Shown: positions 27,752-37,555, counted from the first letter of the stretch. The stretch: DNA of 64,000 nucleotides from Roseburia hominis A2-183 (GCF_000225345.1 NC_015977.1:3528126-3592125); one strand, 5' to 3'. The notes: generated by a model from the letters alone, not told the origin. Made by a program: numbers and translations.

Positions 27752-28993
27752 ATGCAAGTTGAACAGCGATTATTGAAATATGTGTCCTATTGGACGACAT
27801 CGGATGAGAATAACATGACAGACGGCAAGGTACAAATTCCGTCTACCGGGCGTCAGTTTGATCTCGGAAAGGTACTAGAGCAGGAATTACGGGATCTCGG
27901 CCTTAAAAATGTGGTTCTGACCGACCACTGCTATGTGTACGGTCTGCTTCCGGCGACTGCAGGCTGTGAGGGACGCAAGGCCGTCGGTTTTATCTCACAT
28001 ATGGATACCGCACCGGACTACTCCGGCAAGGACGTCAAACCACAGATCATTCCGGATTATGACGGCGGTGACATCCGTTTAAACGGTACTGGGGCAATGT
28101 TAAAGGTTTCTGATTTTCCAACGCTGAAGGATTTGAAGGGAAGAACCCTGATTACCACCGACGGCACGACACTGCTCGGCGCGGATGACAAGGCCGGTGT
28201 GGCAGAAATCATCACAGCGCTCGAAGAGATCATTTCTTCCGGAATGCCTCACGGAGATATCTGGGTGGGATTTACCCCGGACGAAGAAATCGGCTGCGGT
28301 GCAGATTTATTTGACCTAGATTATTTTAAGGCTGCTTTTGCCTACACGGTAGACGGCGATTACGAGGGCGAAGTCGCCTATGAGAATTTCAACGCCGCGA
28401 GCGCAAAATTTTCCATTAAAGGCGTCAATGTGCATCCGGGCGAGGCAAAGGATATTATGGTAAATGCCGCTCTTGTGGCGTGCGATATCCAGTCGCAGCT
28501 TCCGCCGGAGGAGACACCAGCGCACACCGAGGGCAGACAGGGCTTCTATCATCTGACCGACATGAAGGGTGATGTCGCTTTTGCAGAACTTTCCTATATC
28601 GTGCGTGACCACGACAGGGCTTCTTTTGAATCACGCCTGAACAGACTCCGCACACTGGAAGTGGAGATCAACCAGAAATACGGCACCGGAACCGTCTCTC
28701 TTACCATCACGGATTCCTACTCCAATATGCTTGAGATCATCGAACAGCATCCTTATGTTGTGGATATCGCAAAAAAGGCAATCTCGATGACCGGTCTCAC
28801 ACCGCTCTCCCGCCCGGTCCGCGGCGGTACAGACGGCGCCAGATTAAGCTTTATGGGGCTTCCATGCCCGAATCTTGGCACCGGCGGCTACGGCTTCCAC
28901 GGTCCGTATGAGCATATCAGCGTGGAGGGCATGCAGACAGCAGTCTCCGTCATCAAGAATATCGTGACGATCGTCGCGGAGTCTGATCTGTAA
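27752..28993 (+). CDS. pepT: Peptidase T (tripeptide aminopeptidase)
   Basis: PepT is a cytosolic dizinc aminopeptidase of the M20 family that cleaves tripeptides. The 413 residues match its length. Zinc-binding and catalytic motifs are visible: GFISHMDTAPDYSG (His, catalytic Asp), TLLGADDKAGVAEI (bridging Asp), GFTPDEEIGCGADLFD (catalytic Glu pair), YTVDGDYEGEV (Asp ligand), and the C-terminal His in YGFHGPYEHISVEGM. The ATG at 27752 has AAGGAGG upstream. It stands alone on the plus strand and ends in a terminator shared with the converging repeat-protein gene. Confidence 0.96.
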   Translation: MQVEQRLLKYVSYWTTSDENNMTDGKVQIPSTGRQFDLGKVLEQELRDLGLKNVVLTDHCYVYGLLPATAGCEGRKAVGFISHMDTAPDYSGKDVKPQIIPDYDGGDIRLNGTGAMLKVSDFPTLKDLKGRTLITTDGTTLLGADDKAGVAEIITALEEIISSGMPHGDIWVGFTPDEEIGCGADLFDLDYFKAAFAYTVDGDYEGEVAYENFNAASAKFSIKGVNVHPGEAKDIMVNAALVACDIQSQLPPEETPAHTEGRQGFYHLTDMKGDVAFAELSYIVRDHDRASFESRLNRLRTLEVEINQKYGTGTVSLTITDSYSNMLEIIEQHPYVVDIAKKAISMTGLTPLSRPVRGGTDGARLSFMGLPCPNLGTGGYGFHGPYEHISVEGMQTAVSVIKNIVTIVAESDL

Positions 28994-29073
28994 GATTACG
29001 GAAAGAATTGCCGCATAGATTCCCGTAATAGGAAGTTCCGGGATATATAAATAAGTATTATCGTTTCAGATAC

Positions 29074-29134
29074 AAAAATAGCGTGGAAGAAATTCCCACA
29101 TTTTACTTCAGAGAATCTTCCACGCTCATTTTTT
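29074..29134. terminator. Terminator between pepT and the heptad-repeat protein
   Basis: AGCGTGGAAGA and TCTTCCACGCT form an 11-base stem with a 25-base loop that can pair further; a T-run follows on the plus strand and AT-rich sequence on the minus strand. Confidence 0.75.
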
Positions 29135-29180
29135 ATTCTGAAACTGCTAATAACTTCATTGCTTATCCCGGAACCTGCTC

Positions 29181-30854
29181 TTACATTTTTGCAATCAATG
29201 CGGCAATTTCTTCCGGAGTCATAAGCTTGTGTGGATCGGAAAAATCCATCGGTGCAGCTTCCTCTGCCTTTGTCTCAGGCTCTTTCTGCGGCTTGGCCAC
29301 CTTCGGCTCGTCCGGTATTTCGTTCTCCGGCGCGGCTACTGGCTCTGGCTCGTCCGATGCTTCATTCTCCGGTGCGGCTTCCTCTTTCAGATCTGCTCCA
29401 AGATCGAGACTTTCTCCTCCGAGATCGGAGCCATCTGCTCCTAAATCTAAGCTATCCACTCCGAGATCAAGGTTCTCCGTTCCAAGGTCAAGGTTCTCTG
29501 CTCCAAGATCGAGACTATCTGCTCCTAAATCTAAGCTATCCACTCCGAGATCAAGGTTCTCTGTTCCAAGGTCAAGGTTCTCTGCTCCAAGATCGAGACT
29601 ATCTGCTCCTAAATCAAGGCTGTCTCCTCCGAGGTCTAAGCTGTCTGCCCCAAGATCAAGTCCGCCTGCTCCGGCATCTAAGTTATCTGCTCCTAGGTCA
29701 AGGTTCTCTGTCCCGAGATCAAGACCGTCCACTCCAAGGTCTAAGCTGTCTCCTCCGAAATCGAGATCATCTGCTCCAAAATCGAAACTGTCTATCGCCG
29801 CACTCTCTGCCTCAGCCTCATTCTGATCGTCTGTGGCAGCTGCCGCATCTTCCTCTTCCACAATCGCGTCGGAATCTACGATCGGTTCCTCATACTCTTC
29901 CATCACCGGGGTGTCATCCGTCACCGTCTCTGCATCTACAACCGGCAGTTCCTCCTCCGGTGTATCCGGCATGCTAAAATCCGCTTCCGGCTCCATGACC
30001 GCTTCCGGCTGCGGCTCCATGACCTCTTCCGGCTGTGGTTCCATGACCAGCTCCGGCTCCGCTTTCATAACCGGCTCTGATTCTGTCAGCTCCGGCTCCA
30101 TGTCTGGCTCCGGCTTCTGCGCTGCTGCAGCTGCCGTGCTTTCTGCAATTTTACTCTCCAGCGCCGCATTCTGGCTTACCAGTTCGTCCATCCGGCTCTC
30201 AATAGCGGCAAGCGTCTGCGCCTTTTCCTCTGCAACCGTCTCCTTCACTGCCTGAAGTCCCTCGGTAATCTCCTTAAGCCCTGCGGTAACCTCCTTTAAT
30301 TCCTCGGCAAATTCCTGCTGCTTTAAGACGAGTTCCTTAACGGAATCATCCATCATGTTCTGCTGCTTTCCGGCAAACTGCTCGAATCCAGCATCCATGC
30401 TCTCCTTTAACTGTAAGAGATTGTCCACTACGCGGTCGTTGGAATTCATAAGTGCATCTGCATTTTCCTTGCTTCTGGTAATGGTCACCTTGGCGATCGC
30501 CTTCTGCGCTGTGATAATCTCCTCGCCCGGCTCCCTGGTATTGCGGTCAACCGCCTCCAGCTGCTCCGAGATTTTCTTCAGCATCAGATACGACGCCTTT
30601 TCTCCGCGAAGCATCCTCTCATATTCGTCTTTTGCCTGCTCTCCGCTCTTATGTATCTCCTTTAATAAGGCAGCAATAAATACATAAGTACAGGCGAGAA
30701 TTGCTGCTCCCAGAATAATCTGCACCAGATATACCCGGGGCAGGTTGACGATAAAATACATTTCAATCAACAGCAGCACCGTTGCTCCCAGCAAAAAGAC
30801 CGGTGCAAGCGGCATACCCTTTTTCTCGCGTGGCTGATTCTCTTTCTTATCCAT
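29181..30854 (-). CDS. Membrane protein with 19 heptapeptide LDLGxxx repeats
   Basis: I do not recognise this 557-residue protein as a named family. Two adjacent membrane segments lie near residues 15-60 (LAPVFLLGATVLLLIEMYFI and VYLVQIILGAAILACTYVFI). A coiled-coil rich region about 60-260 (many KE/EL heptads, LKESMDAGFEQFAGKQQ) is followed by an acidic Pro/Glu linker and 19 consecutive seven-residue units of consensus L-D-L-G-x-[DE]-[SN]. The C-terminal peptide is DPHKLMTPEEIAALIAKM. The ATG at 30854 has GGAGG upstream. Topology implies a long cytoplasmic or external tail acting as a scaffold; that is inference. It stands between pepT (converging) and a MATE gene (diverging). Confidence 0.7.
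   Translation of the reverse strand: MDKKENQPREKKGMPLAPVFLLGATVLLLIEMYFIVNLPRVYLVQIILGAAILACTYVFIAALLKEIHKSGEQAKDEYERMLRGEKASYLMLKKISEQLEAVDRNTREPGEEIITAQKAIAKVTITRSKENADALMNSNDRVVDNLLQLKESMDAGFEQFAGKQQNMMDDSVKELVLKQQEFAEELKEVTAGLKEITEGLQAVKETVAEEKAQTLAAIESRMDELVSQNAALESKIAESTAAAAAQKPEPDMEPELTESEPVMKAEPELVMEPQPEEVMEPQPEAVMEPEADFSMPDTPEEELPVVDAETVTDDTPVMEEYEEPIVDSDAIVEEEDAAAATDDQNEAEAESAAIDSFDFGADDLDFGGDSLDLGVDGLDLGTENLDLGADNLDAGAGGLDLGADSLDLGGDSLDLGADSLDLGAENLDLGTENLDLGVDSLDLGADSLDLGAENLDLGTENLDLGVDSLDLGADGSDLGGESLDLGADLKEEAAPENEASDEPEPVAAPENEIPDEPKVAKPQKEPETKAEEAAPMDFSDPHKLMTPEEIAALIAKM
29388..29786 (-). repeat. 21-bp tandem repeat array encoding heptapeptides, with an 84-bp duplication
   Basis: Nineteen 21-base units encode L-D-L-G-x-x-x. 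Within the array, bases 29437-29520 and 29521-29604 are direct 84-base copies differing at one base, which shows recent slippage or unequal crossing-over. Outer units (FDFGADD, LDAGAGG, SDLGGES) are more diverged than the centre. Confidence 0.93.
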
Positions 30855-31036
30855 AGTGTGTCCTCCGTGGCTTTCCTGTCCATCCCTGGCAACAGGCATT
30901 GTATAGTGTTATATTATCACAGAACGCAAAAAACATAAACGGAATTTCTTGTTATTTTATGCTACAGATTTTATAATATATTTCGGACTTATTTTCACAT
31001 TTTTTATACCTTTACGACAGATATGGAGATTATAGC

Positions 31037-32386
31037 ATGAACGAAACCTCTTCCAAGAACGAAATCACATCCGGTATCATCTGGAAACAGCTTCTTTTAT
31101 TTTTCTTTCCTATTTTACTGGGTTCTTTTTTTCAACAGCTTTACAACACGATCGACGCCGTCATTGTGGGACGCTTTGTCGGGAAAAATGCACTTGCCGC
31201 GGTCGCCGGTTCCTCCGGAATGGTCATCAACCTGCTGGTCAACTTTTTTACCGGGCTGACTGCCGGTGCTTCCGTCATCGTCTCCCAGTTCTTCGGATCC
31301 GGGGACCGCAAAAAGGTGGACGACAGTATTCATACGATCTATGCCTTCTCCATCATCGGCAGCGTCATCATGACACTGATCGGCATCACTGCTGCCCCGG
31401 CGCTTCTTCGACTGATGAATACGCCGGAAGAACTGATGAGTGACTCCATCCTCTACCTGCGCATCTATTTTGCCGGCATTTTCTTCGTGTTTATTTACAA
31501 TACCGGAGCCGGACTGCTGCGCGCGCTGGGAGATTCCAGACGTCCGCTGTACTGTCTGATGATCTGCTGCGTCATCAATATTGTTCTCGACCTGCTCCTG
31601 ATCGTCGGGCTGGGACTCGGTGTTGCCGGTGCGGCGATCGCCACGCTTCTCTCGCAGGGGATCAGCGCCGTAATCGTTACCGTTTTTCTGATGCGCCAGA
31701 AAGATCTCTGCGATTTTTCCTTAAAAGACATCCGTATCCACCCGAGACTTCTCAAATCAGAGCTGCTTTTGGGACTGCCGGGTGGATTTCAGTATGCCAT
31801 GTACAGCATTTCCAACATGATTATCCAGTCCGCGCTCAACAAATTCGGAACCGACACGGTTGCCGCATGGGCGGCTTACGGAAAACTGGACGCGATCGTC
31901 TGGATGGTCAGCGGTGCTTTCGGTATTGCCATCACAACTTTCGTCGGTCAGAACTACGGCGCCGGGAAGTATGACCGCGTCAGAAAAAGTATCCGCGTGT
32001 GCATCGGCATGGACTTTGCTGCCGCCATCCTTCTGATGCTGGTGCTCGTATGCTTCCGCATTCCGCTCTTCCACATTTTTGTGACCGATGAAAATGTCGT
32101 GGAGATCGGACTGAAAATGATGGCGACCATGGCTCCGTTTTACTGGCTGTTCGTCTTTACCGAGGTCTTCTCCGGTGCGCTGCGCGGCATGGGCGACGTC
32201 GTCGTTCCGATGCTCATCACAACCGGCGGTATCTGCCTGTTCCGTGTGGTATGGATTTTCGGAGTGGTCGCCCTCTTCCCGACGCTCACCGTAACGCTCC
32301 TCAATTATCCGGTGTCCTGGGTTTTGACGTCCGTTCTGTTTCTGTTTTACTATCATTTCCGGATGAAGAAGCTGACCGCGCACTGA
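31037..32386 (+). CDS. MATE family efflux transporter
   Basis: The 449-residue protein has about 12 membrane segments. The N-terminus FFFPILLGSFFQQLYNTIDAVIVGRFVGKNALAAVAGSSG is a typical MATE first half, and SFFQQLYN/GRFVG recurs in the family. These carriers expel cationic drugs or metabolites by sodium or proton antiport; the substrate is unknown. The ATG at 31037 has GGAG upstream. Its 3' end overlaps the converging AraC-type gene by 86 bases. It is related to the second MATE at 36066-37442. Confidence 0.92.
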   Translation: MNETSSKNEITSGIIWKQLLLFFFPILLGSFFQQLYNTIDAVIVGRFVGKNALAAVAGSSGMVINLLVNFFTGLTAGASVIVSQFFGSGDRKKVDDSIHTIYAFSIIGSVIMTLIGITAAPALLRLMNTPEELMSDSILYLRIYFAGIFFVFIYNTGAGLLRALGDSRRPLYCLMICCVINIVLDLLLIVGLGLGVAGAAIATLLSQGISAVIVTVFLMRQKDLCDFSLKDIRIHPRLLKSELLLGLPGGFQYAMYSISNMIIQSALNKFGTDTVAAWAAYGKLDAIVWMVSGAFGIAITTFVGQNYGAGKYDRVRKSIRVCIGMDFAAAILLMLVLVCFRIPLFHIFVTDENVVEIGLKMMATMAPFYWLFVFTEVFSGALRGMGDVVVPMLITTGGICLFRVVWIFGVVALFPTLTVTLLNYPVSWVLTSVLFLFYYHFRMKKLTAH

Positions 32387-33242
32387 TTGCTCCGGCATCT
32401 CTTACTTCTCTCTGCTTTTTGCGAAGCTGACCGGGCGGCATGCCGTAGGCTTCCTTAAAGCTGCGCAGAAACACCTTATAGTTGGTAATTCCATTTTTAT
32501 TCATTAAATAAGTAATACTCTCGTCCGTCTGCAGCAGATCACTGTGAAAATACTGCAGGCGGATTTGATTTACATAAGTCAAAAATGTCTGGCCGGTGTA
32601 CTTTTTAAACAGACGGCAAAAATATTCCGGCGTAAGTGACAGTTCATCTGCCGTCTCTTTTAAAGTAATCGGGTTCGTGTAATTTCTTTTCACATACTGC
32701 ATGCTCTGCTCGATCCGCTCAAAATCTCTCCTGGAGCGGTGGCGCAGCACATGATCGACCGTGGCCGCATCCTTTGTATACAGCAGATACAGCAGCTTAT
32801 AAACCGCTGCAAGAAATAGCAGATGCGTACCGTCCGCCGCCTGCTCCTGCAGGCACTTCATTTCTTCCAGCTTCTGTGACATCCGGCAATTCACGGATGC
32901 GGTCTCCTCCGAATACGGAACATATTCCCCGAAATGCAGTCCCCGCCAGTCCTCACTGACGCGCTTTAAATGCTCCGGCGGAATCTGCAGCAGATAGTAA
33001 TGCCCGTCCCCGTGGACATGCGTGTAGTGAATGTCTCTCGGATTGACAACGAGAATATCTCCCTGCTGCAGTTCATACGACGTCTCATTGATGTACGCTG
33101 TCATTGCCCCGTGCTGCATACAGATCATTTCCAGATGCTCATGCCAGTGTGCCGGCAGCAATTCATTGGACGCGTCGACCTGTGTAAAATAAAGCTGCAT
33201 CAGCCCGTCATCGGATATAATCTCATGTTCCCCCTGCTGCAC
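32301..33242 (-). CDS. AraC family transcriptional regulator
   Basis: The N-terminal cupin-type sensor domain (HWHEHLEMICMQHGAMTAYI, LQQGDILVVNPRDIHYTH) would bind an effector. The C-terminal AraC DNA-binding domain has two helix-turn-helix units (ITLKETADELSLTPEYFCRL and GITNYKVFLRSFKEAYGMPP). A GTG at 33242 preceded by GAGGGAG is the likeliest start; a GTG at 33287 is also open. The C-terminal tail past the AraC domain (about 30 residues) overlaps the end of the MATE gene. It is divergent from the GH3 gene, so it probably senses a sugar and controls that gene. Confidence 0.88.
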   Translation of the reverse strand: MQQGEHEIISDDGLMQLYFTQVDASNELLPAHWHEHLEMICMQHGAMTAYINETSYELQQGDILVVNPRDIHYTHVHGDGHYYLLQIPPEHLKRVSEDWRGLHFGEYVPYSEETASVNCRMSQKLEEMKCLQEQAADGTHLLFLAAVYKLLYLLYTKDAATVDHVLRHRSRRDFERIEQSMQYVKRNYTNPITLKETADELSLTPEYFCRLFKKYTGQTFLTYVNQIRLQYFHSDLLQTDESITYLMNKNGITNYKVFLRSFKEAYGMPPGQLRKKQREVRDAGAISARSASSSGNDSKTETERTSKPRTPDN

Positions 33243-33465
33243 TCCCGCTCCCTCTCTTTCCTGCTCTCTCCGTGTTTTCACATGCACGGGCTTCTCTTTC
33301 TCCCATCATACCTTCAGAAGGAAAAAATATCAATATCGACCTATATTTCTGCCAAAATTCGATCTATAACAAACGGAATTATCTGCTTATAATACGAGCA
33401 TAGACAATGTTCCATACTGAAAAATATCAAAATAATATCAGGCGTATGCCGGAAAAGAGGTCAAA

Positions 33466-35883
33466 ATGAAGAAATGGACCAGAGTGATGTATCAGCCAAA
33501 CCGTCCATTAAAAGAGGGCTGTTACGTGACTGCTTCCAAAGAACACATCGCACTTTCCAGGGAAGCTGCAGCAGAGGGTATGGTTCTCTTAAAGAACGAG
33601 CACAATCTGCTGCCGTTAAAAGCAGGCAGCCGGATTGCACTCTTTGGAAAAGGCAGTTTTGATTATGTCAAGGGAGGCGGCGGCAGCGGCGATGTGACCG
33701 TATCGTATGTGCACAATCTCTACGATGGCTTTCAGATGCTCCACGATGCCGTCTCCCTCTACGAGCCGCTGTGCGATTTCTACCGCGCCAATGTGAACGA
33801 ACAGTACGATCAGGGTTCCGTTCCCGGCATGACGACAGAGCCGGCGCTCTCCGCCGAGCTTCTCGCCGGCGCCAGCGCCTATACCGACACGGCTGTGATC
33901 GTATTGAGCCGTTTTTCCGGAGAAGGCTGGGACCGCTCCAGCATCGAATACAACGGGGAATACAATCCGTGGGAGACAGAGACCAGCATGCCGAAAATCT
34001 CCGGAGAGATCTTCCCGGACGGCGACTTCTATCTCACAAAGGAAGAATCCGCCATGATCGCGCAGGTAAAGCAGCATTTTTCCAGAATTGCAGTCGTCCT
34101 GAATATCGGCGGCATCATCGATACCTCCTGGATCAAAAATGACGATCAGATCTCCTCCGCGCTCATCGCATGGCAGGGCGGCATGGAGGGCGGACTTGCC
34201 ATGGCGGAACTGCTGTGTGGAAAGGTATCCCCGTCCGGCAAGCTTCCGGACACCTTCGCCGCTTCCGTGAACGACTATCCTTCCACCGCGAATTTCCACG
34301 AATCGGTTGACTACGTGGACTATACCGAGGATATCTATGTGGGTTACCGCTATTTTGAGACTTTTGGGGATGCGGCAAAACGCGTATGCTACCCGTTCGG
34401 ATTCGGACTTTCCTACACACAGTTCTCCCTTGTGGTGCAGAGTGTGACCGAAACCGAGCAGGCCATTCGCGCTTTTGTCCTTGTCACAAATACCGGAGAT
34501 TACAGCGGAAAAGAAGTCGTGCAGATGTATTACAGTGCGCCGCAGGGACTTTTGCAGAAACCGGCGCGCGAACTCTCCGCTTTTTGCAAGACAAGAACGC
34601 TCCTCCCGGGCGAAAGCCAGCTTCTGACGCTCGAGACAGCAAAGGATTCCATGGCTTCCTACGATGATCTGGGAAAAATTTTCAAATCCTCCTACATACT
34701 GGAAAAGGGAGACTATCATTTTTACATCGGAACTTCCGTCCGGGATGTCATTGCGCTGGATTATGTCATGACGCTTAACGCCAACCTGCTGGTAGAACAG
34801 CTTTCCTCCAAAGCCGCACCTACAAGCTTGAAGAAGCGTCTGCTCGCAGACGGAAGCTACGAAGAGCTTCCGCAGGGAACTGCCAACGATCCGAATGCCT
34901 GTGTTTTTGAAAAAATGGTACCGGGCACCGAGGAGGCTCTCGCCCCGGCAACACGCGGACGCGGCTCCTACCTTCTGCTGAATTTCTATAAGGAAAACGC
35001 GCATCCGCTGATCGACGTTTACGAGGGAAAGATTTCCCTGGATGAATTTACCGCCCAGCTCGATAATGATGACCTAATTCATCTGCTCGGCGGTCAGCCG
35101 AATACCTCTGTCGCGAATACCTACGGCTACGGCAATCTTCCGGAATACGGCGTTCCAAACATCATGACCGCCGACGGTCCTGCCGGTCTGCGCATCACCC
35201 CGCAGTGTGAGGTCTGCACAACGGCATGGCCATGCGCCACACTGCTCGCCTCCACCTGGAATCCTGCCCTGGTTGAGCAGGTCGGAACCGCAGGCGCAGA
35301 GGAAGTAAAAGAGAACAACATCGCCGTATGGCTGACACCGGCGGTCAACATTCACCGCAATCCTCTCTGCGGAAGAAATTTTGAATACTATTCGGAAGAT
35401 CCGCTGCTCACCGGCAAAATGGGCGCAGCCATGGTGCGCGGCATTCAGTCGCAGCACATCGGCGCAGCCGTGAAGCATTTTGCATGCAACAACAAGGAGA
35501 CCAACCGCAAGCACAGCGACTCCCGCGTCTCCGAGCGCGCACTCCGCGAGATCTACTTAAAGGCATTTGAAATCATCGTGAAGGAAGCCGATCCGTGGGT
35601 CATCATGTCCGCTTACAATATGATCAACGGCCACCGCGCTTCGGAAAATCACGATCTGCTCGAAGGCATCCTGCGTGACGAGTGGCATTTTCACGGAATG
35701 GTAACCTCCGACTGGTGGACGAGAGGAGAACATTACAAAGAGATCAAAGCCGGAAATGATGTGAAAATGGCGTGCGGTTTCCCGGAACGCGTGAAAAAGG
35801 CGATGGAACTCGGTGCTCTCGATCGAAGCGATCTGGAGCGCTGTGCCAAGCGCGTACTTGATCTGATTTTAAAGATCGATTAG
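33466..35883 (+). CDS. GH3 family beta-glucosidase with reversed domain order
   Basis: The 805-residue protein has no signal peptide and should be cytoplasmic. It starts with the GH3 alpha/beta-sandwich domain (residues about 20-300; AVVLNIGGIIDTSWI, WQGGMEGGLAMAELLCGKVSPSGKLP), which in most relatives is second, then an Fn3-like domain (about 310-420). The TIM-barrel domain (about 530-805) has DGPAGLRI, CGRNFEYYSEDPLL, AVKHFACNN and the nucleophile Asp in MVTSDWW. The acid/base is probably in RFSGEGWDRSS. The substrate is likely a beta-linked gluco- or xylo-oligosaccharide. The ATG at 33466 follows AGAGG. It is divergent from the AraC gene. Confidence 0.9.
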   Translation: MKKWTRVMYQPNRPLKEGCYVTASKEHIALSREAAAEGMVLLKNEHNLLPLKAGSRIALFGKGSFDYVKGGGGSGDVTVSYVHNLYDGFQMLHDAVSLYEPLCDFYRANVNEQYDQGSVPGMTTEPALSAELLAGASAYTDTAVIVLSRFSGEGWDRSSIEYNGEYNPWETETSMPKISGEIFPDGDFYLTKEESAMIAQVKQHFSRIAVVLNIGGIIDTSWIKNDDQISSALIAWQGGMEGGLAMAELLCGKVSPSGKLPDTFAASVNDYPSTANFHESVDYVDYTEDIYVGYRYFETFGDAAKRVCYPFGFGLSYTQFSLVVQSVTETEQAIRAFVLVTNTGDYSGKEVVQMYYSAPQGLLQKPARELSAFCKTRTLLPGESQLLTLETAKDSMASYDDLGKIFKSSYILEKGDYHFYIGTSVRDVIALDYVMTLNANLLVEQLSSKAAPTSLKKRLLADGSYEELPQGTANDPNACVFEKMVPGTEEALAPATRGRGSYLLLNFYKENAHPLIDVYEGKISLDEFTAQLDNDDLIHLLGGQPNTSVANTYGYGNLPEYGVPNIMTADGPAGLRITPQCEVCTTAWPCATLLASTWNPALVEQVGTAGAEEVKENNIAVWLTPAVNIHRNPLCGRNFEYYSEDPLLTGKMGAAMVRGIQSQHIGAAVKHFACNNKETNRKHSDSRVSERALREIYLKAFEIIVKEADPWVIMSAYNMINGHRASENHDLLEGILRDEWHFHGMVTSDWWTRGEHYKEIKAGNDVKMACGFPERVKKAMELGALDRSDLERCAKRVLDLILKID

Positions 35884-35908
35884 AAAACTCATTCTTCTTG
35901 CTGTAGAT

Positions 35909-35947
35909 AAAAAGGTGGAAGCCTCCCACAGAGACTTCCGCCTTTTT
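35909..35947. terminator. Terminator after the GH3 gene
   Basis: AAAAAGGTGGAAG pairs with CTTCCGCCTTTTT (one G:U) and ends in a T-run, 25 bases past the stop; its A-rich other side would also serve the converging MATE gene. Confidence 0.85.
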
Positions 35948-36065
35948 GCTTTTCGACTATAGATATTTTCCGATATGGATTCAACCGCAGCAGCTCCTGC
36001 TTCCTCCTCGCCTCTCTGGAAGTTTTTGTTGCAGTCAATCCGTGCAGTTCCATTGGCAGCTGCAG

Positions 36066-37442
36066 CTACTTCTTCGTTTCTGCAGAATCCATACAACCGT
36101 TGCAGGATGCAGCGATTCTATCATCCGGCCACGATTTTCTAAGCGCCGCATAGGAAATCAGGAAGTTTGCCAACCAGCCCGCCGGTACGGCAAGCCAGAC
36201 AAATGCAATACCAAAGCGCGGTGCAAAAATCAAAGCAACCGACAGACGGATCGCAAGGTTTACCATATTAGCTATAAGAAATGGACGCATGATTCCAAGT
36301 CCACGCAAAACTCCATCCGTTGCCATTTTAATACCCATGAAAATAAAGAAATAGCCAAGCCATCTCATGTAATCCCCGGATACCTGATATGCGAAAGCAG
36401 TTCCGTCTTTTCCCAGAAATAAGGAAGAAATCTGGGTGTGCAGTGTTTCAATAATTATAAAAGCCAGAACTGCAAAGCACAGATCTAACACCAGTGCAGC
36501 GTGATAACCTTTTTTAATACGCCCGATTTTCTGAGCACCAAGATTCTGGGACACATACGGCGAAACTGCATTGCCAATGGACACAAATATCAGTGAGAAA
36601 ACATTCTCTACTCTCATTGTTGCCGAATAACCTGCGAGTGCCTGTGTACCAAATGGGTTTACAACTGCCTGCACGATCATCATGCCTATTGATACTGTGG
36701 ACTGCTGGAGAACTGACGGTATGGCAATCCGGAGCATATAATGTAACTCCTGTCCGTCAAACCAGTGAAATGGACTCTTATATTGGCGCATCCGGTAAAA
36801 AAAGATCACGAATGAAAATACCGCAGAAATGCCCTGTGCGATCAAAGTTGCAAGGGCTGCACCAAATACACCCAATCCAAGTCCTGCCACCATCCAAAGA
36901 TCCATAATAATATTCAAAACAGAAGAAAATATCAGCAGACCCAACGGAATCTTTGATTCCCCGATTGAGGTGAACATCGTCGAAAGGATATTGTACATAA
37001 ATAAAAACGGAAATCCCACAAAATATACCCGCAGATACAGTACAGCTTCCTCCAGTATGTCAGTGGGCGTTTGTAAAAGGCTCATCATCGGATGGGAAAA
37101 ACGAAAGCCGAATACACCAAGAAGTATGCTTAGGATCAGAAAGCTGATCAAAGATGTCGACACAATCGTTTTCATTTTGCCGTAATCTCTGGCACCAAAA
37201 TAGCGGCTCACCAGTACGCCTGCACCGACACCGGCACCAAGTGCCACACAAATAAACACATTCGTAAGTGCCGCGCATGCACCGACAGCCGCAAGTGCAG
37301 ACGAACCAACATACTGGCCGACAATAATGGAATCCGCCATATTATAAACCTGTTGGAAAAAGCTGCCCAGAATCATAGGCATTGCAAAAACAGTCAACGC
37401 TTTGAGCGGGGCATCTGTGATCAGGTATTCATCTTTTGACAT
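36066..37442 (-). CDS. MATE family efflux transporter
   Basis: The second MATE transporter in the window has 458 residues and about 12 membrane segments. It begins APLKALTVFAMPMILGSFFQ and contains VYNMADSIIVGQYVGSSALA, and GALRG-like DGVLRGLGIMRPFLIANMVN near the C-terminus. It is diverged enough from the first copy to be a separate family branch. The ATG at 37442 has AGGAG ten bases before it. It converges on the GH3 gene; the next gene upstream is the interrupted cyclase. The substrate is unknown. Confidence 0.92.
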   Translation of the reverse strand: MSKDEYLITDAPLKALTVFAMPMILGSFFQQVYNMADSIIVGQYVGSSALAAVGACAALTNVFICVALGAGVGAGVLVSRYFGARDYGKMKTIVSTSLISFLILSILLGVFGFRFSHPMMSLLQTPTDILEEAVLYLRVYFVGFPFLFMYNILSTMFTSIGESKIPLGLLIFSSVLNIIMDLWMVAGLGLGVFGAALATLIAQGISAVFSFVIFFYRMRQYKSPFHWFDGQELHYMLRIAIPSVLQQSTVSIGMMIVQAVVNPFGTQALAGYSATMRVENVFSLIFVSIGNAVSPYVSQNLGAQKIGRIKKGYHAALVLDLCFAVLAFIIIETLHTQISSLFLGKDGTAFAYQVSGDYMRWLGYFFIFMGIKMATDGVLRGLGIMRPFLIANMVNLAIRLSVALIFAPRFGIAFVWLAVPAGWLANFLISYAALRKSWPDDRIAASCNGCMDSAETKK

Positions 37443-37555
37443 TATCTTATTTCTCCTAAATTCCTGCTTTTATCTGGGATTTCTGCCACGATTTATTCCA
37501 GCGTCAATACATCGGCCGGCATCAGGTATTCTAAAATGGCATGGAATATCGATGC

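Noticed and set aside
29388..29786. Heptad array as a CRISPR or minisatellite without coding role
   Set aside because: Unit length is a multiple of three throughout and the frame is open across all units within a larger gene.
29083..29977. Plus-strand frames rich in Ser/Pro/Arg across the repeat array
   Set aside because: They are antisense readings of the 21-base repeat; the minus frame has a proper start, membrane segments and binding site.
32301..32386. Overlap of the MATE and AraC genes as evidence against one of them
   Set aside because: Both have full family motifs; the overlap covers only a short C-terminal tail past the AraC domain.
33616..35004. Long open frame on the minus strand opposite the GH3 gene
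   Set aside because: The GH3 frame has clear catalytic motifs; the antisense frame has no start signal and a shadow composition.
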